This document shows, one piece after another, positions 19,136 through 28,532 of a stretch of 64,000 bases of DNA. The DNA comes from Anianabacter salinae (lineage in GTDB: Bacteria > Pseudomonadota > Alphaproteobacteria > Rhodobacterales > Rhodobacteraceae): NCBI RefSeq assembly GCF_019061145.1, contig NZ_JAHQZS010000001.1, positions 744,001-808,000 of the forward strand, in the 5' to 3' direction. Made by a program: the position numbers and the translations under genes. Position 1 is the first letter of the stretch. Every line of letters starts with the position of its first letter. A model generated the notes under the pieces. It ran no database searches. It worked only from the letters and a program-made list of their open reading frames with translations, and was not told where the DNA came from.

Positions 19136-19797
19136 CAAGCCCCAACGGTCCCCTGCGCGTGGGCATCGGCGGCCCGGTCGGAGCGGGCAAGACCACGCTG
19201 ACCGAAAAGCTGTGCCGCGCGCTGGCGGACCGCTGTTCCGTCGCGGTCATCACCAACGACATCTACACGCGCGAGGATGCCGAGCATCTGATGCGGGTGC
19301 AGGCGCTGCCGGTCGAGCGCATTCGCGGGGTGGAAACGGGCGGCTGCCCGCACACCGCGATCCGCGAGGATGCGTCGATCAACCTTGCCGCCGTCGCCGA
19401 CCTGAACGCCGCCTTCCCGGATCTCGACGTGATCCTGATCGAATCGGGCGGCGACAATCTGGCGGCGACGTTCAGCCCGGAACTGGCGGACATCTCGATC
19501 TACGTGATCGACACCGCCGCCGGGCAGGACATCCCGCGCAAGAAGGGGCCGGGGCTGGCCCGCTCTGACCTGCTGGTGGTGAACAAGACCGATCTTGCGC
19601 CGCATGTCGGCGTCGATCTGGACCTTCTGGCCAGCGACACCGCTGCCGCGCGGGGGCACCGCCCGTTCGTGATGGCGGCGCTCCGCACGGGGCGCGGCGT
19701 CGAGGACGTGGTGCGGTTTTTGGTGCGCGAGGGCGGGTTGACGTTGGCCGATCAGCCCTTGGCAGCGGCGGAGGCGGCGGGCGGCGGGATCACCTGA
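19132..19797 (+). CDS. ureG: Urease accessory GTPase UreG
   Basis: SIMIBI-class GTPase powering nickel delivery. The 221-residue protein starts at GTG 19132 ([22 protein letters not shown]). The P-loop is GPVGAGKTT, the metal motif is the Cys-Pro-His of [11 protein letters not shown], and the G4 motif is NKTDL. The start is set by the family N-terminus and the GTGA overlap. The 3' end runs 46 bases into the convergent gene on the minus strand, so the last 15 residues (rich in Ala and Gly) lie past the usual UreG end. Confidence 0.95.
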   Translation: MTSPNGPLRVGIGGPVGAGKTTLTEKLCRALADRCSVAVITNDIYTREDAEHLMRVQALPVERIRGVETGGCPHTAIREDASINLAAVADLNAAFPDLDVILIESGGDNLAATFSPELADISIYVIDTAAGQDIPRKKGPGLARSDLLVVNKTDLAPHVGVDLDLLASDTAAARGHRPFVMAALRTGRGVEDVVRFLVREGGLTLADQPLAAAEAAGGGIT

Positions 19798-20747
19798 TCG
19801 TCCTGGAACGGCAGGCTGATGCCCTTCTCGTTCAGCGCGGCGGCAATCTGGTCGGCCCGCTTGCGGAACCTCGGCGCGTTCATGCGGACGGCGACGTTGT
19901 TGCACATCACCGCGTTGAGATAGTCGTGCTTGCGGGCGGCCAGCACCTGGGTAAGCCGCAGCAGGTAGCTGCGCGTCTGGCGCCGCGCCCGCAGCGCGCG
20001 CGAGATGCGGGCAGGGGTCAGCTTGTCCTCTTCGAACAGCCTGAAGATCGCGCCCAGCATCCCGCCCTCGACCAGGATCGTCTCGGGCGTCTCGCCGAAA
20101 TGGAACAGGCGGTGCAGGCGGATATGCGCGCGGTTGAACTGTGCGGCGTGGGCGGCATCGGTCCAGATTGCGGGATCAAAGAAAATATGCGCGCCCTCGG
20201 CGGCGTCCAGCATGTCGGGGGCATAGCCGTAGCGCGATGTGAAATCGAGCCGCCGCGCGGTGCGGAAGCGCGAATCGAACGCAGCGCGCTGGGCGCTCAG
20301 CGTCGCTTGCGGCGCGATGGCGATGACCGTGGCACCGGGCGCAGAGACGGAATACGCGCAGGCCGCATGGCCAGACGTGCCCGCGCCGTAGAACAGCACC
20401 CGGTCGAAGGCGTCGAACAGCCCCTTTTCCGTCATCTCGTCGAAAAAGTCATAGACCGCCTGCGCGCGGAACCAGTCGCGCCGGTCCGCCAGCAGCGACA
20501 GCGCCGACCAGCCGAACGCCTCGCGCAGGGTGTGGGCAAGGGGCAGGGCGTCTTCCTCGGCGGCGACGGCGGCGCTGTCCTCGAAGGTGACGACCAGCGT
20601 TTCGCTGCCTTGCGCAAAGGCGGCATGATGATGGGCGCCGAGCGTGCGAAGGAACCTGCGGGGGGCTTCCACCTCGCTGATCCGCGCCAGAAGCGCGGTC
20701 CGCAAGTCCTGTTCGCGTTGCGCATCGTCCGCCGTTACGCCTGTCAT
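19752..20747 (-). CDS. Unknown protein, alpha/beta enzyme-like (often annotated PAPS reductase)
   Basis: A 331-residue soluble protein. It carries [18 protein letters not shown] near residue 115, a Gly-rich turn after a hydrophobic strand that could be a nucleophile elbow or nucleotide-binding loop, then a second strand [12 protein letters not shown]. Similar Rhodobacterales proteins are, as I recall, labelled phosphoadenosine phosphosulfate reductase, but the Cys and PP-loop motifs of that enzyme (seen in cysH at 35053-35793) are absent. I treat the function as unknown. GGAGAGCAGG precedes ATG 20747. It is divergent from the glycosyltransferase cluster, and its 3' end overlaps ureG by 46 bases. 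Confidence 0.75.
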   Translation of the reverse strand: MTGVTADDAQREQDLRTALLARISEVEAPRRFLRTLGAHHHAAFAQGSETLVVTFEDSAAVAAEEDALPLAHTLREAFGWSALSLLADRRDWFRAQAVYDFFDEMTEKGLFDAFDRVLFYGAGTSGHAACAYSVSAPGATVIAIAPQATLSAQRAAFDSRFRTARRLDFTSRYGYAPDMLDAAEGAHIFFDPAIWTDAAHAAQFNRAHIRLHRLFHFGETPETILVEGGMLGAIFRLFEEDKLTPARISRALRARRQTRSYLLRLTQVLAARKHDYLNAVMCNNVAVRMNAPRFRKRADQIAAALNEKGISLPFQDDQVIPPPAASAAAKG

Positions 20748-20967
20748 CCTGCTCTCCGTTTCCCTTCATCTAGGGGGGGAACGTGGCCATTTGATGGTAT
20801 CGGGGCAGAAAAATCATCCCAGATCGTCCCAAAACCGCCCCGACGCACCGGTAGGATTTGCCCGACTGGCGCCGACCGGATAGCCTTGGCGTCAACAATG
20901 AGAGGCGGCGCATCCGCGCGGCCCGAGGCACAAGAGCGGCAGGCACGGCCCTGCGGGAGCGTTCCGT

Positions 20968-23202
20968 TTGGACTATTCGCGCAAGCGTCTGACCCCCCTT
21001 GATCTGGGCGTGGGCATCCATCTGGACAGCGTCATCGCCGCTCCCGGTGCGACGACGGCGCGCATCGTGCTGGGCACCGGGTTTCCGCCGCATGCGCTGG
21101 CGGAGGTGCCCGAGACCCGCATCCGTTCCACGCGGGCGATCAACGGCGGCCTTGTGCTTGACGTGGACACCGACCTGCGCGGCGGCGCGCTGCGCCTGCC
21201 GGTGAACGAAGAGGTCTGGGTGCAGCCGAGCATCGCCGAGCCGCACCTGTTCGAGGGCCTGAACGTGGGCCTTGCGGTGCGCACCGGAGAGCCGCCCGAG
21301 ATCGTGCTGGACTGGCTGCGCTGGCATGCGCGCGTGCACCGGATGCAGGCCGCGCTCATCATCGACCGGCTGGCGGGGGCGGATGGGCCGGGGCTGGACC
21401 TCGCCCTTGCACGCGCCGACATCGAGGGATTGCAGAAGGTCGTCCTGCTGTTTCCCGGCATGGCCACGGGACATCCGGACCTTGGCCCCGAGTCCGACCC
21501 GTATTACGCGCCCGACGCGCCCGGCAAGGACCGCATGACGGAGCCCCCGCCGGAACGCTGGACCGCGCCCTTTGCCGAGTTCACGCTTTTTGAGCACCTG
21601 CGCACGCGGTATCTGGGGCAGGCGCGGGCGGTGATGAACGTCGATGTGACCGATCTGGTCGCGCCCATCGAGGGGACGACGATCTTTGATCGCGCGGTCG
21701 CGTCGCGCGGCGGCATGACCCAGCTTGTCGCGCGCCGGGTCTACCCTTGGGGCCTGCGCAAGGACGACGCGGCAGGCTTTGGCGATCACATCTGCCGCCG
21801 CTTCGACGGGCAGCCGTCGAACCCGCGCTGGTGCATCGCGCCGGCCAAGCTGCCCGAGACATCGGTGCTGCGGCTGATCCGCGTCGTCGGCGCCGAGCCG
21901 GACGGGACACCGCAGCTTTATTGGCGCTGCATGGCGCTGCGGCATCCGGGGCAGAAGGTGTCGGCCATCGTCCCCAAGACCTCGCTGGTCGAGGACACGC
22001 GGCTGATCGAGGTGATGACAGAGGCGTTCGGCGCCGACCCGGTGCGCGCGCCTGCCGAGACGCTCAAGCCGATGAAGAAGATCGAGCGCGGGCGCACCGG
22101 TATCGTCACCACGATGAAGAACGAGGGCCCGTTCATCCTGGAATGGCTGGCCTATCACAGGTCCATTGGGGTCGAGGATTTCCTTGTCTATACAAACGAT
22201 TGCAACGACGGCACCGATACGATGCTGCAACTGTTGCAGGACAAGGGATATGTCCAGCACCGCGACAACCCGTTCAAGGGCACCGACCTCAAACCGCAGC
22301 ACGCCGCGCTTCAGGCCGCCGAGACAGAACCGATGGTCAAGGCGCTGGACTGGACGGTCTGCATGGACGTGGACGAGTTCATCACCATCCATGTGGGCGA
22401 CGGCACGCTGAACGATCTTTACGACGCTGTGCCGGACGCGAACCTCATCTCAATGAATTGGCGGTTGTTCGGCAATGCGGACGTGCACGGCTTCGAGGAC
22501 CGCTTCATCACCGAGCAGTTCACTCTGTGCGCGCCCGAATTCTGCAACAAGCCGCACCAGGCCTGGGGCTTCAAGACGCTTGCGCGCAACGTCGGCATCT
22601 TCAAGAAACTGGGTGTGCATCGGCCCAAGGGCCTCAAGCCGCAGCTTGTGGGCGAGGTGAACTGGGTGAACGGGTCGGGCAAGCCCCTGCCGCAAGACAT
22701 GTGGCGCAACGCCTGGCGCACCAACGCGGACACCTACGGCTACGATCTGGTGACGTTGAACCACTACGCCGTGCGGTCGGCCGAAAGCTTCCTTGTGAAA
22801 CGCGACCGGGGCCGGGTGAACCACGTCGACCGGGACCAGGGCCTGGCTTACTGGTTTCGCATGAACCACAACGCCGTCGAGGATCTGTCGATCCAGAAAC
22901 GCCTGCCCCGCGCACAAGAGGAACTGGCGCGGATGCTGGCCGATCCCGAGATCGCGGCGGCGCATGCCCATTCGGTCGCCTGCCACCGCGCCAAGATCGA
23001 CGCCTTGAAGGCCACCGAGAATTACGCCGCCTTCTATGCCGAACTGACCGGCCCGCGGATGGAAAAGCTGTCGAAGATGCTGCGCCATTTCGGGGCGGGG
23101 GTGTTCCTTGCCGGGCCAGAGGTGATCCCCGATCATGTGTGGCAGGATGATCTGCCCGAGGAATTCTTCTTTACCGTGCAGCACAAGGCGCAGGTTCACT
23201 AG
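20968..23202 (+). CDS. Large protein with glycosyltransferase family 2-like domain
   Basis: The 744-residue product starts at TTG 20968. Residues 1-360 are unrecognised, with no signal peptide. From about residue 370 a glycosyltransferase domain follows: GIVTTMKNEGPFILEWLAYH, then VYTNDCNDGTD, and the DVDEF metal motif near residue 466, in the style of the Glyco_tranf_2_4/GT92 group. The C-terminal quarter is helical. It probably adds sugars to a surface polysaccharide or glycan. The N-terminal half may be a second domain or scaffold. The gene starts a plus-strand cluster of three glycan-like genes with short gaps. Confidence 0.75.
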   Translation: MDYSRKRLTPLDLGVGIHLDSVIAAPGATTARIVLGTGFPPHALAEVPETRIRSTRAINGGLVLDVDTDLRGGALRLPVNEEVWVQPSIAEPHLFEGLNVGLAVRTGEPPEIVLDWLRWHARVHRMQAALIIDRLAGADGPGLDLALARADIEGLQKVVLLFPGMATGHPDLGPESDPYYAPDAPGKDRMTEPPPERWTAPFAEFTLFEHLRTRYLGQARAVMNVDVTDLVAPIEGTTIFDRAVASRGGMTQLVARRVYPWGLRKDDAAGFGDHICRRFDGQPSNPRWCIAPAKLPETSVLRLIRVVGAEPDGTPQLYWRCMALRHPGQKVSAIVPKTSLVEDTRLIEVMTEAFGADPVRAPAETLKPMKKIERGRTGIVTTMKNEGPFILEWLAYHRSIGVEDFLVYTNDCNDGTDTMLQLLQDKGYVQHRDNPFKGTDLKPQHAALQAAETEPMVKALDWTVCMDVDEFITIHVGDGTLNDLYDAVPDANLISMNWRLFGNADVHGFEDRFITEQFTLCAPEFCNKPHQAWGFKTLARNVGIFKKLGVHRPKGLKPQLVGEVNWVNGSGKPLPQDMWRNAWRTNADTYGYDLVTLNHYAVRSAESFLVKRDRGRVNHVDRDQGLAYWFRMNHNAVEDLSIQKRLPRAQEELARMLADPEIAAAHAHSVACHRAKIDALKATENYAAFYAELTGPRMEKLSKMLRHFGAGVFLAGPEVIPDHVWQDDLPEEFFFTVQHKAQVH

Positions 23203-23261
23203 GCGCGAAACCGGGTATAAGCGCCGTCGAGGCGACCCTTTGGGGCAGAAAGGCAGACTGG

Positions 23262-24938
23262 ATGGCAACCGAGTATCAGATCGCCGCTCTCTGGATGGAG
23301 GGACGGCTGAGCTTTCTGGAAGAGCTGTGCCTGAAATCCTTCGTGGACGCCGGGCACCACGTCGTTCTCTACCATTATGGCCCGCTGGAGAATGTCCCGG
23401 ACGGGGTCGAGATGAAATCGGCCGAGGACATCCTGCCCCGTGCTGGCGCGATCAAGCATGAACGCACCGGCAGCCCCGCGCTGCATTCCGACATCTTCCG
23501 CTACCGCATGCTGGCCAAGCTGGACCGCACCATCTGGGCCGACACCGACGCCTATTGTATGAAGCCGTTTGAAACGCCGAACGGCCATTTCTACGGCTGG
23601 GAGTCGTCCAAGCACATCAACGGCGGTGTGCTGGGTCTGCCCGCCGACAGCGACACCCTGGGCGAGCTACTGGCCTATACCGCCGACGAATTCTCGATCC
23701 CGCCCTGGTATGGCGAGGAATACGAGCGCGAGTTGACCGAGGCGCGCGACCGGGGCGATCCCGTTCATGCGGGCGACCAGCCCTGGGGCGTCTGGGGGCC
23801 GCACGCGCTGACCTATTTCCTGCACAAGACGGGCGAGGCAAAATACGCGCTGCCGCAGGAGGGGCTTTACCCGTTCACGTTCCGCGACCGCCGGTTCATG
23901 TTCAAGCCGAACTTCGACACGTCCGACTACATCACCGAGAACACCTATTCGGTGCACCTGTATGGCCGCCGCGTGCGTGCGCGGATCGCGGAAAAGGATG
24001 GCGGCGTGCCGCCGAAGGATTCGCTGATCGAGAAACTGGTGCAGAAGCACGGGATCGACCCGCACAAATCGCCCGTGCCGCTGAAGCCCCGCCCCAAGGA
24101 CAAGGGCCGCGTCAAGGCGCCGAGCCCCGACAAGACCATCGCCGAGATCGCCGCGCTGCATGCCAACCGGCCCGCCGAGTTGCGCGCGCCGGTGCCCGTC
24201 GCCGCCGCAATGCCCGCGCCGCCCGGGATGCGCCCGCCCACCATGGCCGCTGCGCCGCGCGCGCCCTTGACGCCCGAGGATCGCCGGGGTCGGGGCCAGA
24301 CCAACCTGACAGATCTTGCCGATGCGCTGGGCCTCGACAAGGGATCGCCCAAGCACCGCTATACCGAGCTTTACCAGATGCTGTTCCTGCCTTTCCGGCA
24401 GCGCGCGATCAAGCTGCTGGAAATCGGCCCTCCGGTCGGGGCGCCGGACGATCTGACCTCGGCGCGGCTCTGGCTCGACTATTTCCCCAAGGCCGAGGTG
24501 CATGGTCTCGACCCGGCGGATACGGACTGGTTCTCGGACCCGCGCTATGTGCATCACCGGCTCGACCCCGAAGATCGCGCCGCCCTGCGCGCCGGTGCGG
24601 GCGACATGCCGCCCCTCGACATCGTCATCGACGATGGCAGCCACGCAAGCCACCACCAGCAGAACGGATTTCTGGAGCTGTTCGGCACCGTGAAATCCGG
24701 CGGTCTCTACATTGTCGAAGACCTGCGCTGGCAGCCCGACGAGATCGAGCGCCCCGGCATCACCAAGACCGCCGATCTGTTCCAGTCCTACATTCAGGAC
24801 GGCGTGTTCACCCATTCCGATCCCGGTGTCGCGGCCGAATTCGACGCCCTGCGCGCCGACATCTCGGGGTGCTTCGTCTTTCAGGCGCGGTTCGAGAAAC
24901 GGCGCAAGGATCAGGTGCTTGTGGTCCACAAGCGCTAG
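23262..24938 (+). CDS. Glycosyltransferase-methyltransferase fusion protein
   Basis: A 558-residue two-domain protein. Residues 1 to about 265 resemble alpha-1,4-galactosyltransferase/capsular glycosyltransferases with a DXD motif at about residue 94 (WADTDAYCMKPF). A Pro/Ala-rich linker spans about 270-345. Residues 347-558 look like a class I methyltransferase of the macrocin/MycE-like type: TDLADALGLDKGSPKHRYTELY, then LLEIGPP, DIVIDDGSHAS and GGLYIVEDL. The fusion suggests sugar transfer and methylation of the same glycan. It follows the GT gene by 59 bp. Confidence 0.75.
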   Translation: MATEYQIAALWMEGRLSFLEELCLKSFVDAGHHVVLYHYGPLENVPDGVEMKSAEDILPRAGAIKHERTGSPALHSDIFRYRMLAKLDRTIWADTDAYCMKPFETPNGHFYGWESSKHINGGVLGLPADSDTLGELLAYTADEFSIPPWYGEEYERELTEARDRGDPVHAGDQPWGVWGPHALTYFLHKTGEAKYALPQEGLYPFTFRDRRFMFKPNFDTSDYITENTYSVHLYGRRVRARIAEKDGGVPPKDSLIEKLVQKHGIDPHKSPVPLKPRPKDKGRVKAPSPDKTIAEIAALHANRPAELRAPVPVAAAMPAPPGMRPPTMAAAPRAPLTPEDRRGRGQTNLTDLADALGLDKGSPKHRYTELYQMLFLPFRQRAIKLLEIGPPVGAPDDLTSARLWLDYFPKAEVHGLDPADTDWFSDPRYVHHRLDPEDRAALRAGAGDMPPLDIVIDDGSHASHHQQNGFLELFGTVKSGGLYIVEDLRWQPDEIERPGITKTADLFQSYIQDGVFTHSDPGVAAEFDALRADISGCFVFQARFEKRRKDQVLVVHKR

Positions 24939-25019
24939 GCTGGCCAATCGCCCGGTGCGCCCTTTCATCCGGCCCTTCGGACGGTCTATAGGTCGGGCAA
25001 CGTCCCAGGGAGCGACCGG

Positions 25020-25898
25020 ATGAAGATCGCATTCCACCTTGGTGCCCATTGCACCGATGATGACAAGCTTGCGCGCTCGCTCTTGAAGAACGATGCGCGG
25101 CTGCGCGAGTACGGAGTGGTTTGCGTGCGTCCGCGCCGGTTCCGCACCATCATCCGCGACACCACGCTGGAATTGCGCGGCACCGTCGCCGACGCCGAGA
25201 CACAGGAACGGGTGATCGACGCGATGCTGGGCGACGAGCATGCCGAACGGATGATCCTGTCGTTCCAGAATTTCATCTGCGGGCCGGGCCGGGTGTTCGA
25301 TGATGGCGATCTCTATGCCAAGGGCGGGTTCAAGGCGCGCTGGCTCGCCGACATCTTTCCCGATCATCAGCCCGAGTTCTTCATCGCGATCCGCAACCCG
25401 GCGACCTTTGTGCCCGCGCTGTTCGACACGCTGCCGCGCGGCACCACCTATGATGCGTTGATGCAAGGGGTCGATCCGCTGGACATCCGCTGGTCCCCGG
25501 TGATCGCGCGGATCATGCAGGAAAATCCCGGCGCGCCGGTCACCGTCTGGTGCAACGAGGACACGCCCTTCGTCTGGCCCGAGATCCTGCGCGAGATTTC
25601 CGATCTTGACGCTTCGGTGCCGCTGGAGGGCAATTTCGACATCATCGAGACGATCATGTCCCCCGAAGGCTATGAGCGGATGCAAAGCTACCTTGCCACG
25701 CGCCCGCCTGCGAACGAAGCGCAGCGCCGCCGCGTGCTGTCGGCGTTCCTCGACAAGTTCGCGCTGGACGACGAGCTGGAGGACGAAATCGACCTGCCCG
25801 GCTGGACGCCCGAGTTGCTGGACGAGTTGACCGATGTCTATGACGAGGACTTCGAACAGATCGCCCGGATGCCCGGCGTCAATGTGATCGCGGCCTGA
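25020..25898 (+). CDS. Sulfotransferase-like protein of unknown function
   Basis: A 292-residue soluble protein beginning MKIAFHLGAHCTDDDKLARS. This resembles the N-terminal strand and loop of bacterial sulfotransferases (HLGAHKTGTT type), but the phosphate-binding loop is altered, so PAPS binding is uncertain. Later parts include FIAIRNPATFVPALFDTL and a C-terminal acidic tail (residues about 245-285). AGGGAGCG precedes ATG 25020. It is the third plus-strand gene after two glycosyltransferase-like genes. A role in decorating the same glycan is inference. Confidence 0.65.
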   Translation: MKIAFHLGAHCTDDDKLARSLLKNDARLREYGVVCVRPRRFRTIIRDTTLELRGTVADAETQERVIDAMLGDEHAERMILSFQNFICGPGRVFDDGDLYAKGGFKARWLADIFPDHQPEFFIAIRNPATFVPALFDTLPRGTTYDALMQGVDPLDIRWSPVIARIMQENPGAPVTVWCNEDTPFVWPEILREISDLDASVPLEGNFDIIETIMSPEGYERMQSYLATRPPANEAQRRRVLSAFLDKFALDDELEDEIDLPGWTPELLDELTDVYDEDFEQIARMPGVNVIAA

Positions 25899-25968
25899 CC
25901 TGGCCTCTGTTGACCCTCGCGCCGACGCGTGCAGGATGCCCGAACGGCAGACGACGGAGGAGGTCGGC

Positions 25969-26883
25969 TTGACCAAGGCATTCGGCAGTATCGACGATGT
26001 GCAGGCGCTTCTGGCCGCGCAGGACTATGTGTGCGGGCGCCCGCTTGCCACGGTGGTTTTCCTTGCGCTCACGCTGGGCCGTCCGCTGTTCCTTGAGGGC
26101 GAGGCGGGCGTCGGCAAGACCGAGATCGCCAAGGCGCTGTCCGCCGCGCTGGGCCGCCGCCTGATCCGCCTGCAATGCTACGAGGGGCTGGATGCCGCAT
26201 CGGCGGTCTATGAATGGAACTTCGCCGAGCAGATGATCGCCATCCGCACCGCCGAGGCGACGGGCGGCGCGGACCGCACGGCGCTGAAGACGGAACTGTT
26301 CACCGACGAGTACCTGATCGAGCGTCCGCTGCTGCAGGCGATGCGCCCGCAGCCCGGCGGCGCGCCGATCCTTCTGATCGACGAGCTGGACCGCACGGAC
26401 GAGCCGTTCGAGGCATTCCTTCTCGAGGCGCTGTCGGACTTTCAGGTGACGATCCCCGAGCTGGGCACGATCAAGGCGCCCGAGCCGCCCATCGTCATCC
26501 TGACCTCGAACCGCACGCGCGAGGTGCATGACGCGCTGAAGCGCCGCTGCCTCTATCACTGGGTCGACTACCCGGCCTTCGACCGCGAGATCGAGATCCT
26601 GCACGCCCGTGCGCCCGAGGCCTCCGAGCAACTGAGCCGCGAGGTGGTGGCCTTTGTCCAGCGCCTGCGCACCGAGGACCTGTTCAAGAAGCCGGGTGTG
26701 GCCGAGACGATCGACTGGGCCAAGTGCCTGCTGGCGCTCGACGTCATCAACCTGTCGCCCGAGGTCATCGCTGACACGCTGGGCGCGATCCTCAAGTATC
26801 AGGACGACATCCAGAAACTTCAGGGGTCCGAGGCGAAACGCATCCTCGACGAGGTGCGCACCAGCCTTGGCCCGGCAGGATGA
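25969..26883 (+). CDS. MoxR-family AAA+ ATPase, CoxD-like
   Basis: A 304-residue AAA+ protein with Walker A EGEAGVGKTEIA near residue 40, Walker B PILLIDELDR and sensor 1 VILTSNRTRE. In carbon monoxide dehydrogenase clusters CoxD is a MoxR chaperone that helps sulfurate or insert the molybdenum cofactor. I use TTG 25969 because GGAGGAGG sits five bases upstream and the product then begins MTKAFGSIDDV. An ATG at 25936 in the same frame has only a weak site. It precedes a VWA/CoxE-like gene by about 390 bp, with a small antisense ORF between. Confidence 0.87.
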   Translation: MTKAFGSIDDVQALLAAQDYVCGRPLATVVFLALTLGRPLFLEGEAGVGKTEIAKALSAALGRRLIRLQCYEGLDAASAVYEWNFAEQMIAIRTAEATGGADRTALKTELFTDEYLIERPLLQAMRPQPGGAPILLIDELDRTDEPFEAFLLEALSDFQVTIPELGTIKAPEPPIVILTSNRTREVHDALKRRCLYHWVDYPAFDREIEILHARAPEASEQLSREVVAFVQRLRTEDLFKKPGVAETIDWAKCLLALDVINLSPEVIADTLGAILKYQDDIQKLQGSEAKRILDEVRTSLGPAG

Positions 26884-26887
26884 GCGG

Positions 26888-27238
26888 TCAGTCGCCGGGA
26901 TAATGCGTGCTGAGTTCGTCCAGCGTCTGGACCGGGGAAAGCGAGGTCGGATGAGACATGTCTTCACGCCTGCGCCTGCCGCCGACAAGCGCCGAAAGCC
27001 GCTCCGGCAGCGTCGGCTTCTGGCCCCATTGCAGGTGCGCGACCGCAAAGGGCGCCTCCCATCCCTTCATCTCGAAGACCACGTCATCGGTGGCAAAGCA
27101 TTCGCCGACCACGCGCAAGACGTGGCGGCGCGCGGGGTCGGTCTTGCTGGCCTCGTGCAGGAATTGAAACAGAAGATCAGAGGCACGCCGACGTCCGATC
27201 GGTCCCCAGTGTTCAGGCCATGTCAGTTCGCTGTCCAT
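26888..27238 (-). CDS. Unknown 116-aa protein on the opposite strand
   Basis: No family recognised. The 116-residue product (MDSELTWPEHWGPIGRRRAS...) is basic at the N-terminus and contains two or three short helices and a strand-like FEMKGWEAPFAVAHLQWG. It lies antisense between the CoxD-like and CoxE-like genes; its TGA begins 4 bases after the end of the former. I keep it because the frame is intact over the whole gap between the two flanking genes and has sensible composition. No strong ribosome site was seen, so it is a moderate call. Upstream in-frame starts overlap the CoxE gene. Confidence 0.5.
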   Translation of the reverse strand: MDSELTWPEHWGPIGRRRASDLLFQFLHEASKTDPARRHVLRVVGECFATDDVVFEMKGWEAPFAVAHLQWGQKPTLPERLSALVGGRRRREDMSHPTSLSPVQTLDELSTHYPGD

Positions 27239-27272
27239 GCCCACAGGTCTAGGCGAGTCGGAGCCGGGATTC

Positions 27273-28532
27273 ATGTCTGAATTGGCCGCGATGGACATTC
27301 CGGACGATCCCAAGCTCGTGAACAACATCACGCACTTCGCCCGCGCCCTGCGCAAGGCGGGTCTGCCGGTGGGTCCGGGGCGCACGCTGGATGCCATAAG
27401 GGCCGTGAATGCCGTGGGTTTTTCCGAAAAGGCCGACTTCTACTGGACCCTTCACGCGGTCTTCGTGTCGCGCCCCGAGCAACGGGCGATTTTCCGCCAG
27501 ATCTTTCGGCTGTACTGGCGCGACCCCCGCTATCTTGAACACATGATGGCCTACATGCTGCCCGCCGTGCGCGGCGCGCAGGAAGACCGCCGCGCCGAGG
27601 CCGCCGAGAAACGCGCGGCCGAGGCGCTGCTGGACGGGGTGGAACGTGACGCGCCCGACCTGCCCGAGAGCGAGACCGAGGACGAGGTCGAGATCCAGAT
27701 CGACGCGTCCAAGACGATTTCCAGCGAGGAACGGCTGCGCACGCTCGACTTCGAACAGATGTCCAATGCCGAGATGGCGGCGGCGAAGCGGATGATCGCG
27801 CGCCTGTCGCTGCCGGTGAAGCCGTTGAAGTCGCGCCGGACCATCGCCGACCTGCACGGCCAGCGCGCCGACTGGCGGGCGACCTTGCGCGCCTCGATGC
27901 GGCGCGGCGGCGAGGTGCAGCGCATGGCGATGAAATCGCAGCGCATCCGCTGGCCGAACCTCGTGGTTCTCTGCGATATCTCGGGGTCGATGTCGCAATA
28001 CAGCCGGATCGTGCTGCATTTCCTGCATGCGGTGTCGAACACGAAAGGCGCGGGCTGGGCCAAGGTGCACGCCTTCACCTTCGGCACGCGGCTGACCAAC
28101 ATCACCCGCCACATGCGCGCCCGCGATGTCGACGCCGCGCTTGCCGCCGCCGGGGCCGAGGCGCAGGACTGGGAAGGCGGCACGCGGATCGGGCAATCGC
28201 TCCATGCCTTCAACCGCGACTGGTCGCGCCGGGTGCTGGGGCAGGGCGCTGTCGTGCTTCTTATCACTGACGGGCTGGACCGGGACGATGCCGGGACGCT
28301 GGAGCGCGAGATGGAGCGTCTGCACCTGACCGCGCGCCGTCTTGTCTGGATCAACCCGCTTCTGCGCTGGGACGGCTTTGCCCCGCGCGCGGCGGGCATC
28401 AAGGCGATGCTGCCCCATGTCGACAGCTTCCGCGCAGGTCACAACATCGCCTCGCTCGAGGCGCTCGCCGAGGCCATCGCCCGCGCGGGCGACCGGGGCG
28501 AGAAGGACCGGCTGATGCGGATGCTGGACTAG
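27273..28532 (+). CDS. VWA-domain protein, CoxE-like
   Basis: CoxE-type partner of the MoxR ATPase in maturation of molybdenum hydroxylases. The 419-residue protein has a helical N-terminal part with THFARALRKAGLPVGPGR (typical CoxE start). An acidic middle (residues about 125-145) is followed by a VWA domain with MIDAS DISGS (LCDISGSMSQYS), GGTRIGQSL and LLITDGLDR. Start 27273 (MSELAAMDIPDD) is chosen; a longer frame from 27237 lies in the upstream antisense ORF. Its TAG shares CTAG with the stop of the convergent methyltransferase gene. Confidence 0.88.
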   Translation: MSELAAMDIPDDPKLVNNITHFARALRKAGLPVGPGRTLDAIRAVNAVGFSEKADFYWTLHAVFVSRPEQRAIFRQIFRLYWRDPRYLEHMMAYMLPAVRGAQEDRRAEAAEKRAAEALLDGVERDAPDLPESETEDEVEIQIDASKTISSEERLRTLDFEQMSNAEMAAAKRMIARLSLPVKPLKSRRTIADLHGQRADWRATLRASMRRGGEVQRMAMKSQRIRWPNLVVLCDISGSMSQYSRIVLHFLHAVSNTKGAGWAKVHAFTFGTRLTNITRHMRARDVDAALAAAGAEAQDWEGGTRIGQSLHAFNRDWSRRVLGQGAVVLLITDGLDRDDAGTLEREMERLHLTARRLVWINPLLRWDGFAPRAAGIKAMLPHVDSFRAGHNIASLEALAEAIARAGDRGEKDRLMRMLD

